In this document: positions 1 to 12,100 of the stretch, one piece after another
Layout: every line of letters starts with the position of its first letter
Position numbering within the stretch: position 1 is the first letter of the stretch
DNA from: Tipula vernalis
Taxonomy: Eukaryota; Arthropoda; Insecta; Diptera; Tipulidae
NCBI GenBank assembly: GCA_958295665.1
Contig: OY282560.1
Span: 273,594,177-273,658,176 of the forward strand
Direction: 5' to 3'
Length of the DNA: 64,000 nucleotides
Program-made: the position numbers and the translations under genes
The notes under the pieces: generated by a model
Told to the model about the DNA's origin: nothing
What the model saw: the letters and a program-made list of their open reading frames with translations, nothing else
Databases searched by the model: none

Positions 1-1416
1 CTTCAGCAGAATGCTATCCAGGTCAGAAATAAATTATGGATCGGTAGACCACAAATTTTATTTAATTCTCACCAACTACCATAATCAGAGGATACAAAAT
101 GCGACACAACTTAACCTCCTCGGGATATAATTTTATTTTACTTGCACAATTTTCTCAAAATATTTATGTCAATATTCAAATACATAATAGTAATACACTC
201 CTTCACTTATTCGAGGAAATGGTACTGAAATTAAAGTAAAACTGAAACGTATCACGCAAAATGAAAATGTTTATGGACTGGTAATGGTTTTCCATAAAAT
301 ATAAAATTGTATTAGAAATTATACCAAAAAAAATTATCTCTTTTAAACTTAAAATAAAATTCTTTTCTAGTTTCCTCTTTATAGCATGTGTTTTTCAAAA
401 ATTTATTTCATTAAATGCAATTTTTTGTGTTTTAATTTTAACACAAATAAAAAATAAGAAAAACCATAAACGGATATGCAAAATTGAATTTAATTTTTCC
501 TCTTTTTTATTCATTTTAAGGTTTTAATTTTTTTTTTTTTTTTACATACAGCTATTTTATTTTTAGTACTTAAACAAAAAAAAAATGATAACAAAAAACT
601 ACTTATATAGTATGTATGTTGGAAAAATAAAAAAAAAAATATAAGTTTGTGGAAAAGAAAAAAAAGAAAATAAATGAAAATGTTATTTTATTCGAAATTG
701 TAATTATGTATGAATTTTGAGAAAGTTTCCTTTTCATCACATTAATTATGGAAATTTAAATTTTCATTTTTTTATTATATTTAATGGAAAATTATTGTTG
801 TTCAATTAATTTTTATTTGGTTAAGCAATATTTAATTGTATGTTTTATAATTGTTTAACAGCATTTTAGTGATTTATTTAGCATATATATATCTAATAAT
901 CTAATGTACGAGTATGTATTCTGATTATGTAATGCGGCGGGCTTAAATTTCCCCAATATTACTATTCTGCGACGAGCACATCATTGGACTCCCCCGGTTC
1001 AGACGGGGTCGTACTACTGATTAGGAACTGCCTGTCATTTAATCTGTCTGTCATCTGTAGCCCATCGAAGACTGTCGAACAATACACATCGATCGTGTCG
1101 TCTGTTCAACCGTTAAAGAGTAGATCGGTGGAGTGCTGCCACTTTGCTACAAATGTATCAGATATACTACAATTTTCTCAGTTTCTCCGTTCACTATTTA
1201 CTAAACGGAATCTGCTACATTTTATGTCAGGTTTTTATTCTAAAGTTTTTGCAATTAAGTAATGTACACCGTGTCGGGGTTCGGGATGCTAATCCGTTAA
1301 GGGGAGGTTCCTTGATTGATTCTGAGAAAAAAATTGTATGGGAGGAAGGAGGGGTAATTTTTGATATCCTTTAGTCACGTTTTCCATGAGAACTGCACTA
1401 GAACTCGATAAACTTT
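1..1416. other. AT-rich stretch without a recognisable gene
   Basis: Long A and T homopolymers fill 1-960 and I see no coding pattern. From about 960 to 1370 the base composition is more balanced, and an open frame runs 984-1262, but its translation resembles nothing I know and has no clear start or splice context. It could be an exon of an unknown gene or relic repeat DNA. Confidence 0.5.
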
Positions 1417-2072
1417 ACAATTACCAGTCAAGTAAGACTAAGTTGGTTGCTCTCCGATAAATATTTTGGAAGTTACAGTTTAATATTTGGGTGTACTTTT
1501 TTTGACCCAAATTTTTTAAACATCCTGTATCTCAAAAGCCGTATTTTCCTTGAGAACTGCACTAGAACTCGATAAACTTTAAATTCCTTTTATTCTATGT
1601 AAACCGAAAAAAATAAATTCATAAAGTGTAGAGCATTTAACATAAATACACATTTTAAGCTGTTACAGCAATAAATAATTACAATTATAGCTTATTTTTT
1701 AGTTACACTTGATAAACCCATGAATTTATCGAGGGTAGTTGCGTGTAATGACGTCAGCAAGAAATAAGAAAATATTACTGAAATGACTGAAACGGAAAAT
1801 GTTTTAAACTTAAAATGTGTATTTACGTCGAACACACTACATATTCGCGCTTTATGAATTTTTTTTTTTTTTCGGTTTACATAGTGTAAAAGGAATTTAA
1901 AGTTTATCGAGTTCTAGTGCAGTTCTCATGGAAAATACGGCTTTTGAGATACAGGCTGTTTAAAAAATTTGGGTGAAAAAAAAAATACACCCACACCCAA
2001 ATATGAAACTGTAACTTCCAAAATATTTATCGGAGAGTAACCAACTTAGTCTTATTTGACTGGTAATTGTGT
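1417..2072. repeat. Foldback (long inverted repeat) element
   Basis: Sequence from about 1417 to 1661 reappears inverted at about 1809 to 2072. Shared landmarks are the segment with CTCCGATAAATATTTTGGAA at 1450 (opposite strand near 2015-2034), the motif around CGATAAACTTTAAATTCC, and the inner motif ATAAATACACATTTTAAG. The arms differ at scattered positions and enclose a spacer of about 150 bp. The left arm also carries a nearby direct duplicate of GAACTGCACTAGAACTCGAT (about 1390 and 1554). This is the layout of a foldback element or long MITE. I found no convincing target duplication. Confidence 0.75.
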
Positions 2073-2656
2073 AGGCTATTATTAAGATTTAGTTTGAGAG
2101 CTATGATGCTTTAAAGTAACAAAAAAAATATTTTTGTTTTATAAAATTGAGTTTTTCTCAAAAAAAACGTTATAATTTTTTTTATTTAATTTTAATTCGC
2201 CATGATCTCCCCTACAATACCCCAATACATTATTTGTACCCACGTGCGATAGTTTTTTACGTATACCGTTTATTCTCAATTCCCAATCTAATTAAGAGAT
2301 GTTGTAGTGTTAATATTGCAACAATTTTTTTTTTTATCAGTAAAACAGTAGGCGATGATTATCAACTCCTTTGTTTAAATGTTGAAAAAACAAAAATTAA
2401 GCTGTTTATTCCTATAGTCGGGTCGCTTCATTCAACGTGATAGTTGTCGTGTCACTTCACCTAAAAAATGATATTCCCTAAGTCGACTCAAATGACATGA
2501 CATGCCCAATAAATCATCGGGCAACACAATAAAAATTGCTCAAAATGTGACAGAATATTTGTTTGTCAAAATTTATATTATCATAACAATAACTTTAGTT
2601 ATACCGAATATATCAGAATATTATTGTTTTATCAAATAATACATCTATTTGAAGAA

Positions 2657-3669
2657 ATGTGTTCCTCTGAAATGTTTTATTTTCCGAGCGAAGAGGAGGA
2701 AATTTGTGATATGAGAGATTTTCTGAGGAGTTAAGAAACAAATCCAATCCTTTGGAATTACCATACAACTTGTATTTTTGCATATGGTTTTTAATTATGG
2801 ATATTGTTTATCTCTGTTTTCTTTTAGATTTATCAGATATTTTAGAATTAAAAAAGATGATTTTGTATATTTATTAAAAAAATTAGAAAAAAAAAACTTA
2901 AACTAAGGAAAAGGATATCTTCTATATCCCCGATAATAAAATTAGTCGCCACATTGCGGTATTTTGCCGAAGGAGACTACCAAACTGGCTTTGGCACAAT
3001 CAACATTTTCAAAAGTATTAACACAGATACTTAATATTCTTCAAAATGAGATTTGGGCATAGTTTTATAAACTTTCCAACAGCAAATGAAGTAAAAGAAA
3101 GAATCAAGCTGGCAAAAAGCTGGAAAGAATCAAGGTTTATTTTATCATAACTTATTTTAGCAATTTTAAAATGTATTTCTTAGGTATGTGATGATAGAAT
3201 GCGCATCACATTTTTTGATGTTAACCACCCTGGATCGTGTCACGATGCATTCATGTTTAATTCTGGTGAACTGGATACTCATCTTCAAACTAATTTTGAA
3301 AATGGCGAAACAAATAATAATTTGCAAATATTTCATTTATAAACCAAATTTTTAATCGTAGGTGACGCAGGTTATTCTCTAAAGCCCTATTTAATGACAC
3401 CGTTTCGATTTTCGGTAGATGGCTCTCGGGAAAGTGTATTTTACACAAAATACTCAAAAGCCGGAAACATTGTAGAACGAACAATTGGGCTACTCAAAAA
3501 TCGGTATCGTTGCTTAATGGACAAACTACATTACAAGCGCGAAAAATCATCGCAAATAGCAAACATGTCTTGCGCGCTCCATAACACGTGTATTCTTCAC
3601 AACGTCGATCTGAATACAACCATATCGAATATACTGCCTGAACAACTAAGAGAGAGCAGAAGAGGATAA
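2657..3669 (+). pseudogene. HARBI1-like Harbinger nuclease (DDE), decayed
   Basis: The family cuts and joins Harbinger DNA with a DDE nuclease fold. Visible pieces in order: an acidic N-terminus from ATG 2657; a segment reading LRYFAEGDYQ near 2956, matching the family's L-R-F-x-A-x-G-x-Y helix; a segment with PGSCHDAF near 3230-3255, which carries a catalytic Asp region; then, after a probable AG acceptor just before 3362, GDAGYSLKPYLMTPF near 3362 and NIVERTIGLLKNRYR near 3466, with the catalytic Glu. The frame is broken by several stops (for example after 3030 and near 3340), and the VDG block that should precede 3181 is missing. It pairs with the Myb-like relic on the other strand. Confidence 0.75.
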
Positions 3670-4485
3670 TAATGATGTTGGCCAAGAATAAGAAGACAAT
3701 TAATGAATTCAATTTGTTGAAATTATTTTATTAAAATTATTAAAAAAAAATAATAATAAAAACTATATTTGGAAATTTCATAAATCAGTTTTTCCTAATT
3801 GGATCACATTTCAATTACATATAGTATGTATTAAAATTCAGTCAAACTGTCACATAAATTCATATTTATATACATATTTACATTATATTATGAACACTGG
3901 CCATAACGACTACCTCATTATAAACATTAAACTTCAGTTCATTCTTCGAAATTTTTTTTGTCCAGCTGATTCTGGCGCCAAATCTTAAATTTTCGCTTCA
4001 GCTTATAAGATTTTCTGGCGTATCGTGCTGACTCTTTGGCGTACTTTTCTATTTTTTATATAGATTTTGTCTGAATTTCCAGTAAACGCTGGTGTTCCTC
4101 ATTATGAGTTTTTGTTGTTTTGTTTTGTTTTTGGTTCTGTATGTTTTTTTTCGCGGTTGATGACGGTGATAAAACAGTTTTCATATGACTCTCAAGGAGT
4201 TCACTTATTTTTGTATCATCTTCTGGCAGAGGTTCAATATTCAACTCTGTAACAATGGAATCTGTGGATGTTAGTGTTTGAAGAATTAGCAGCTAAAGAA
4301 TCTTTTGAAGGACCAGGAACTGATGAGAGTCCAAAAGTATTTTGGTTTGGTTTTGAATATATTTAATCATAACATAGGAGGTTTATCACGCTTTCCTCCA
4401 ATGGAGAAAAAGTGTATAGTCGCCAAGGACCACCCACAGTTTTTTCACTTTCTTTTTTATTATGTCCCTTCTTTTTTTTTAAGTT

Positions 4486-5835
4486 TGTAACGTGTGGACC
4501 TTGCAAATAACCAGGGCGGCAGGGTGTTGATATTATTATGGCACAACTTTATGGTGTGTATCTATGATAATTGCCTATCTTGCGATTACGTCTACGTGAA
4601 ACTTGGTGATACAACACAGATGTCGCGCATTTAAATCTTGGTGTGGAGAATACTCGTTTTGGTTGCGTGGCGTGTTGTTCATTGTTGATGTGATGAAAAA
4701 AAAAAAGAATTGGAGAGGACTTCATTTTGTGCTATGTTAGTGACAGGTCGAAAAAGAAATTTAATAAAACGAAAAAAATAAGTTTTTTTGGTTTCGGGAC
4801 CAATTTAAACATAAGTGATACGAAAATTTATGATCAATTAAATTTATAGTTTATTAATTGATAAATTACGATTTTTTTTTTGTTGTGATCGTTTGCTGTT
4901 GTACAGTATTCGACATGCCCAGTTGGTGAACGGGTATAATAAATAAGTAAGCGAAATCACGATTCGACGCGAGAGAAAGAGGCAGATAACTGGACTGCCG
5001 TACGTGTTATACCTCCATCATACAGTTGGAATTGAATCAGGCGAGACAAGTGGAAAGTTACACAAAAGTCGGAACGTAGAATTGGAGATTGCTGCGCCTC
5101 ATCATATTGTTTCAAAATTATTCCAACGGGTCAGCACCGCTATTTGCGGACTCTCAAGGGCGCGTCGCAACCGCGTGTATATACGGCCTTGCCTACAAAG
5201 ACGTCCGGTAACGGAATTATCAAACAGCTGACCAGTAACAACCCGTTATAGTCATCCAATTGCTTATTATTATTTTTTTGTTTGTTTGTATATAATTACC
5301 AATTTAAAATTAATTCCTAATTTTGTATATTTTGATTTTCCTCGCTTTGGGGGCATTCCCTTGTTTTTTTTCATTTCAGATCTTAGTGGCGAGTTTCGGG
5401 AGGGCCCTACTGACTCCAGCACTGGGATATGGTTTAATTTAGTGGACATCATAACTCGATTGGAGTGATTATTCCTCCTCCCAGACCGAGAGAGAAAAGA
5501 AATGTACAAGATTTTGTTTTGTCTATTTATATAACGTAACGTTTAGCTTCTTTAATTGTATTATGTTATAATGCAGAATATAAATGAGGATTGTGATGGT
5601 TGTAATAATGGAATGATGGACTAGTTGTTTGGTTATTTATATTTCAGGAGGTGAGCGTTGCGACATGTGTGTGTGTGTGTTTCGTTAATTCAGTTATAAA
5701 AGGCAGCATTTAGACCCAGTAAGGGCACCACCACTTCTCCACGCCCCAGACTGTGCGATTGCCGGCCCAACGCTGCAGGTGGTGACTACTGGGCATTCTG
5801 TTAACGGGTGACTGCAAGGTCGGGCACTCGTTACA
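4486..5835 (+). repeat. 5' LTR of the Gypsy element
   Basis: 1350 bp, repeated at 12306-13655 with a constant offset of 7820. The start is fixed by TGTAACG following the AGTT duplication, and the end by ACTCGTTACA followed by the primer site. It contains a (GT)n tract near 5667-5680 and a TATA-like box at 5695-5702. Short open frames inside it occur identically in both LTRs and look accidental. Confidence 0.95.
5695..5702 (+). promoter_or_regulatory. TATA-like box of the 5' LTR
   Basis: TATAAAAG lies 135 bp before the LTR end, and the same octamer is at 13515-13522 in the 3' LTR. It is the best core promoter candidate; transcription would begin some 25-30 bp downstream and leave a short R-U5. 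I inferred this from sequence only. Confidence 0.45.
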
Positions 5836-5836
5836 G

Positions 5837-5846
5837 TGGCGCCCAA
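5837..5846 (+). other. Primer-binding site, tRNA-Lys type
   Basis: TGGCGCCCAA begins 1 nt after the LTR and complements the 3' end (TTGGGCGCCA) of animal tRNA-Lys(CUU). The match stops after 10 nt, short for a primer site, because the next bases GACGG do not continue the tRNA complement. Confidence 0.65.
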
Positions 5847-5847
5847 G

Positions 5848-5900
5848 ACGGTAAATGTAAACATTACGGTAAATGTAAACCAAATACGGTAAATGTAAAC
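5848..5900 (+). repeat. Three copies of a 15-mer in the leader
   Basis: ACGGTAAATGTAAAC occurs exactly at 5848-5862, 5866-5880 and 5886-5900, spaced 18 and 20 bp. The cluster lies immediately after the primer site. Repeated protein-binding sites in the same place are known in the Drosophila gypsy element (its insulator), but the sequence here differs, so the role is unknown. Confidence 0.85.
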
Positions 5901-6866
5901 CAAACACGTGGTAAAAATTGGATTGTTCGTTGTGGTGGTAACTCGTGGTTAAAACCAAACCATGCGGTTGAAACCAAGCGGTACAGTACGGTTATTTAAT
6001 TTGTACGGTTATTTTTTTTTCGATATTATATTTTTTCTTTCTTTTTTTTTTTTGTCAGAATAATTTAATTTTTTTATTTAGATTTATTAATGAGTATCCG
6101 CAATTATATCGGAGCTTCTAGCTTCTTGTATTGATTGTTATGAGATATTCATTTCGTATTAGAAGTTCAATTTTATTCATCCGTATTCACTTTCAAATTT
6201 CATTTCAGTTGTTCGTGAATTGCACCATCACGTGGACACATTAATATCCTCACAAGAGTTTGTATTTGATGGTAACAGCGTGATTGTGGAATTTTCGTCA
6301 GCTTTACGTTAGAATCTCGGTAAGATAGAGAAAGCACATCATTATCCATTATGAGTCGGAGGTATTTTCCTGCCACATGATGCTTGATTATGTTGTGAAT
6401 GGATTTTTTTTTGTTGTTCCAGTGAATTTCGATGGCATAAGTATATCCCAGTTAGGGCTGGTTGTATTGCTTGTGAAAGATCGGAATTGACGCTTCATTA
6501 ATTTTTTTTGTTTTATTGTTTTAATAGGCTTGTTTTACACATATACACATGTCGTCGCTCAGCTCCTGAAATTCATCTATACGCATATTATATTCAGTCA
6601 GTTGCAGGAATTGCATACGTTTTTCCTAGGATTGAAGTGTTTTTGGATCGAATCGTGAGTTTTGCTTACTTATTTATTTTTTTTTATGATCTATTTCTAT
6701 ACATTTAATAAATATACACTTGTATACTAACTTTAATCTCTATTTACCATTTATTTATTATTGTTTATAATTTATTATCCTAAATTTATATTTGATTTTT
6801 TTTCTATTTATATTTGTTTATTCTAATTAATCGTATTCTATTTAGAATAAGTTGTAAAGGGAAAAT

Positions 6867-8984
6867 ATGGCATATTCTAGTATGAATCCTAGTTACTTAG
6901 AACCTGAAGAGTTCAATATTGAATGTGAAGTTCGTCATATCCCAGTGTCTAGTGTTTCAATTAAAATATTGCAAGCCAAGATGCAGTCTGAAAAATTGTT
7001 TGCTGTTCTCATACCCTTAAGACCACATATAAAAGCAATTAATAACCCGGATTATGAACTTAGACTATGTTCTCTGAAAGTTCAACGAATTTATAGTCCT
7101 CTCAGTACCTCGATCATATCCACGGCACAAGAAAGTAAGGTACTAGAATCTAGAATAATCCATTATCGTGAGCGTCTTCAACGTCTCCGAAATTTGGACA
7201 TTGAAAATTTGACACCAGCCATTGCAGATTTACTGGCTAAATGCGGGGCCGTAATTGAATTGCTAAATGGTATTAATGGAAATAGAGTATTATCCTCCAC
7301 TACCAAAATTGATACCATGGATCTTGAACAGGTTGATTCACCAGAAGGTGGTATCACAAATACACAACCGAGATCACTAAATAAACCTCAAGAAAATATT
7401 GACCAGTTAATGTCGTTCGAATATTGTATATCAGAATCCAACATGAACGCAATTAGTCAACCTATAGCGAGTGAAAATTCTAAAGCATTCGATATGTTTG
7501 AATTAAATATACTGAAAGCCCGACCGTTAAACAATAGTATTAATGCAAATGCGTTGTCGTCTGGGAAAGAATCGAAACCTGAAATTAACGAATTAGTTAG
7601 TATTAGTTCGCGACCACCGGGCATTGAGAATATTTCCAATCCATTTGATAATCCTTCGGCTCTACCAACGAAAATGATGAGTAGCGCAATGGGTTCAGTA
7701 CGTAACAACATTAGGTCGATACCCATGAATCAGCAAGATCAAAGGGGAATTCAATCTGTAACTGATCCTATTCAAACACAGTTACCGTCTACTTCAAATG
7801 TGTACCAAAATTTAACATCTCAACATTTTCACCCTCATACTCATGAAGAACAAATTCAGCACGGATTTAGTTCTCAAATTTCTCAACCTCCCATAGCCCA
7901 GTCATCACAGACACGCCCGGTTCAATCAGAACCTGCCAACTTCAATAGAGCACACGAGACGTCAGTTTCTCGAATAATCAATTCGTGGAATTTGAAGTTT
8001 AGTGGCACTATGAATGATTTACCAATTGACCGATTTTTGTTTAGACTGGAATTTTTGGCACAAGCCTCCAACATCTCATGTAAAAATGTAATCGACCACC
8101 TAGGTAATATTCTGAGTGGTACTGCTTCCGAATGGTACTGGACGTATATAGAGCGTCACCAATTTCATAATATTACGTGGAATCAGATAAAACAAGACCT
8201 CACAGAGCGTTTCAACCCATTTAGATCGGATCGAGATATTCGAAGGGCCATGGATACCAGAAAACAGAAACCTAGAGAAAAGTTCGGCGAATTTCAAGAC
8301 GCGGTCGTCAAAATAGCACTCCAAGCTAAAACACCGATTTCAGATTCAGATATTCTCGCAATATTAAAAGATAACATGGATCCACAATTACAAATACTAC
8401 TCGCGAACCGAGATATACGCACTATTAGGCAATTAGCCTTCGAATGTAATAACTTAGAAGACATCTGGGCAAGAGTTGGCATCAATTATCCCACCTTGGT
8501 GAATAGACCCACCCATAGATACAACGTCCATGAAGTTTATAACCCAACATTTCAAGAATCGTCCATTCATGATTATTCGTTAAGTGATACGTCTCAGGAA
8601 ACTAATAAAATTACCCCGATTCCTGATGTAAATGCTTTCCACACGACATGTGTCCGAAAGGAGATTCCACATTTTAGAATACCCACAGAACGTTCTCAGT
8701 TAAAGTGTTGGAACTGCAAATGTAACGGACACACGTACAGGTACTGCCGTAGTAAAGAACGGAATTTGTTCTGTATGGTGTGTGGATTCGAGAACAGCTC
8801 GTTTGCTGAATGTCCGCGTTGTAATTCTAGAAATTCCAACCAGGGAAACACGCAGGGGAAGAATTCGTCTATTCGGGAACCGATTCTTCAGTCGCATCCA
8901 CTCCCGAATACCACAACACACAAAACCGAATCTGCGTCAAACACAGATCCAGAATTTTACCGACTACTTCGTCGGAACCACTAA
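6867..8984 (+). CDS. gag: Gag polyprotein of the Gypsy element
   Basis: 705 residues, uninterrupted. Gag builds the cytoplasmic particle that packages the element RNA. The N-terminal half (about 1-360) is polar, rich in Asn, Ser and Gln, without recognisable motifs. From about residue 370 a capsid-like helical region starts with SWNLKFSG and runs to about 560, with the Gypsy-type pattern of a W-containing segment followed by DLTERFNPFRSD. A CCHC zinc knuckle, CWNCKCNGHTYRYC, lies near residues 614-627, followed by a variant Cys cluster (CMVC...CPRC) near 636-652. The ATG is the first in frame after an AT-rich leader and follows GGGAAAAT. The stop at 8982-8984 overlaps the pol frame by about 150 nt. 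Confidence 0.9.
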   Translation: MAYSSMNPSYLEPEEFNIECEVRHIPVSSVSIKILQAKMQSEKLFAVLIPLRPHIKAINNPDYELRLCSLKVQRIYSPLSTSIISTAQESKVLESRIIHYRERLQRLRNLDIENLTPAIADLLAKCGAVIELLNGINGNRVLSSTTKIDTMDLEQVDSPEGGITNTQPRSLNKPQENIDQLMSFEYCISESNMNAISQPIASENSKAFDMFELNILKARPLNNSINANALSSGKESKPEINELVSISSRPPGIENISNPFDNPSALPTKMMSSAMGSVRNNIRSIPMNQQDQRGIQSVTDPIQTQLPSTSNVYQNLTSQHFHPHTHEEQIQHGFSSQISQPPIAQSSQTRPVQSEPANFNRAHETSVSRIINSWNLKFSGTMNDLPIDRFLFRLEFLAQASNISCKNVIDHLGNILSGTASEWYWTYIERHQFHNITWNQIKQDLTERFNPFRSDRDIRRAMDTRKQKPREKFGEFQDAVVKIALQAKTPISDSDILAILKDNMDPQLQILLANRDIRTIRQLAFECNNLEDIWARVGINYPTLVNRPTHRYNVHEVYNPTFQESSIHDYSLSDTSQETNKITPIPDVNAFHTTCVRKEIPHFRIPTERSQLKCWNCKCNGHTYRYCRSKERNLFCMVCGFENSSFAECPRCNSRNSNQGNTQGKNSSIREPILQSHPLPNTTTHKTESASNTDPEFYRLLRRNH

Positions 8985-9151
8985 AATCGCAATTTTGTTT
9001 TACGGACGCAGAAATTACTTCCAAGCCGAAACTTAAATTCCAACGATCATACACATTTTTTAAGACTCGTAAAGAACTTCGCCGCTCCGTTTGTGATTCC
9101 ATCATTTCTCAAAACATACCGAATGATGATCGTCCATACCTGGATGTTCAT

Positions 9152-12100
9152 ATGAATAACCAAAATTTTCGAGGTCTTCTCGACTCAGGTGCTAACGTTA
9201 GTGTGTTGGGAAAAGATTGCCTAAATTTCCTCAGTAATAATAATGATCTGCGGTTACACCACTTTTCATCGTTCATTACGACTGCGAACGGATCCAAAGA
9301 AAGGTTGCTGGGTTATATATTTGTTAACGTTTCGTTCAACAATCAAACTAAGCGTATGCAGGTATTTCTCTCTCCAAATCTATCACAAACCTTGTATCTA
9401 GGCATAGATTTCTTTAAGTTGTTTAACCTAAAAATTCACATCAATGAAATGTCCCTATCAGAAGTACAAGCCGACAAAATGTTGTCGGAATCCAAAACGG
9501 TAGACCCTCTACTCGAAATGCATAAATTAACCCCAAGTCAATTGCTTAAACTGAATGCCATTATAGTTCAGTTTCCGTCCTCTGCTAAATTAGGGCTGGG
9601 ACGTACCAAACTTTTAAGCCATAGTATTGATACTCCAAATGCTAGACCTGTCAAACAACGGCACTACGCCATTTCACCTGCCATTCAAAAACTTCTGTTC
9701 ACGGAGCTGGATCGTATGCTAGAACTCGGCGTGATAGAAGAGTCAAACAGCTCTTGGTCTTCTCCGGTTACGTTGGTGACAAAGTCAAACGGAAAAGTAC
9801 GTTTGTGCCTTGACGCCCGGAAGGTTAACGAAGTGACTGTTGGGGATGCCTACCCGCTGCCGCTAATCGAAGGAATTCTGAGTCGTTTGGAAAACACCGA
9901 ATACATTTCCAGTCTGGATCTTAAAGATGCATTCTGGCAAATTCCACTCGACAGTGATGCTAAACCAAAGACAGCGTTTACGGTTGCGGGCAGGCCTCTA
10001 TATCAGTTCACCGTGATGCCTTTCGGGTTGTGCAACGCCCCACAAACCATGAGTCGTTTGATGCATCGTGTGATCCCTCACGAGTACCACGATAGGATAT
10101 TTGTCTATCTAGACGATCTGCTGATTACATCCAGTAGTTTTGAGGATCACATCGAGCTTCTGCGACTCGTGGCTTGTTGGTTGAAGAAGGCTAATCTCAC
10201 TATCAACGTGGAGAAGAGCAAATTCGTGCTGAAGCGTATTAAATACTTAGGGCATATAGTAGGCGAAGGCTGCATTCGCGTTGATCCCGAAAAGGTTCGA
10301 GCCATTGAAAAGTTCCCACAACCGACAAATCTCAAACAATTACGAAGATTCTTAGGTATGAGTGGTTGGTACAGGCGGTTTGTTCCAAATTACTCCTCCA
10401 TAGCTGCACCATTGACAGAATTACTAAAGTCTAAAAAAAATATTATTTGGACCGAACAAGCCCAAATAGCGTTCGATAATCTAAAAAATTGTCTCACTTC
10501 CGCCCCTGTCTTAATACATCCAGATTACTCGCTTCCTTTCTTCTTGCAGGTGGATGCTTCTTCGGTTGGAGTGGGAGGTGTTTTATTTCAGCGTCCGGAC
10601 AATGTTGAGCATCCAATAGCGTACTATTCGAAGAAATTAAACGGCGCACAACGCAAATACTCAACGACAGAGTTGGAGTGTTATGCTGCTGTTCTCGGGG
10701 TAAAACATTTCCGTCCTTATATTGAAGGCTTTCCATTCACGATCATTACGGATCATGCGAGCCTACAATGGCTTATGTCACAGTCTGACCTATCGGGAAG
10801 ATTGGCCAGATGGAGCCTAAAATTACAAGGGTTCAATTTTAAAATTGAACATTGTAAAGGTTCTGTTAATGTCGTGCCGGATGCCTTATCACGTGCATTT
10901 TGCGAAGCATTCTCTATGGAACCTCTCGCTTTGTCAGATAGTGGTATGCCTTGGATTGAGTTGGATTCTCCTTATTTTGCAGATAACGAGTATTTAGAAA
11001 GAATCAGAAAAATTGAGAATACACCTGATGTCTTAACAAATTTCAAAGTGGAAAACGGAAAAATTCTTATCTGCCCAGGACACGGATGGAAATACTGCGA
11101 AGAAACGGAACTTCCACATTGGAAATTGGTCGTACCCACTCGCGCGATTCCAGCTCTTCTTGTAAAGGCACATACACACATTACTGGTGGACACATGGGA
11201 ATCTCAAAAACTACCGAGCTATTAAAGAGGTACTTTTTCTGGCCGGGCATGGCAAAAGACGTCCAGAATTATGTCAAAAATTGTACCCAATGTAAAATGT
11301 CAAAAGCCGTAAATTATCGAACTAGACCAAATATGGGTGAGTACCGTGAAAGCATTAGACCGTTTCAACAATTATACCTTGATTTTTTAGGACCGTACCC
11401 CCGTTCTCGCAATGGTAATTGTTATATCCTAATTATTTTAGACCATTTTTCAAGGTTTGTGCTCTTAAAACCGATGAGGGAAGCTTCAGCAGCTACAATG
11501 TGCGATTTCTTGAGAAACGAAGTTTTTAGTGTTTATTCTGTTCCTGAATTCATTGTTTCGGATAATGGGAAGCAATTCCTATCTCACCTGTTCAATAATC
11601 TTTTGGCTGGATACGGAATTAAACACATAAAAACTCCTGTACATGCACCCCAATGTAATACTTCCGAAAGAACCAATCGCACGGTATTGGCTGGCATTAG
11701 ATCATACCTAGGTGAAAACCATGTGGAGTGGGACCGGTTTTTACCTGATATAGCTTCAGTTCTGAGGAATGTTGTTCACAGTTCAACTGCATTCTCACCA
11801 TACTATCTCGTTTTTGGACAACAATATATTGGACATGCGCAAGACTACGAAATGCGTCGCATATTGGGTTACGAAAATGACAATGATGCACGAATAACAA
11901 CCAAATCTTCTCGTATGGAGTTGGTACGTGATTCAGTGTTGAAACATCTTCGCAATGCTCACATGAAAAATGAGCGAATTTACAATTCAAAAAGTCAGCC
12001 TCGGGAATTTGCTATTGAGCAGAAAGTTTACCTTAGGACATTCCCACAGAGTTCCGCAACTAACAGCTTCTCGGCAAAATTAGCACCGAAATTTATACCC

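Larger units (their letters stand above)
5836..6866 (+). other. Untranslated leader of the Gypsy element
   Basis: About 1.03 kb between the 5' LTR and the gag start with no sustained coding frame. It begins with the primer site and a triplicated 15-mer, then becomes AT-rich. Long leaders are usual in elements of this type. Confidence 0.7.

Noticed and set aside
984..1374. Overlapping ORFs of 92 and 76 codons
   Set aside because: No recognisable motif, no splice or start context, and they overlap each other in different frames.
5004..5231. 75-codon ORF repeated at 12824-13051
   Set aside because: It lies entirely in the LTRs, is duplicated only because they are, and resembles no protein.
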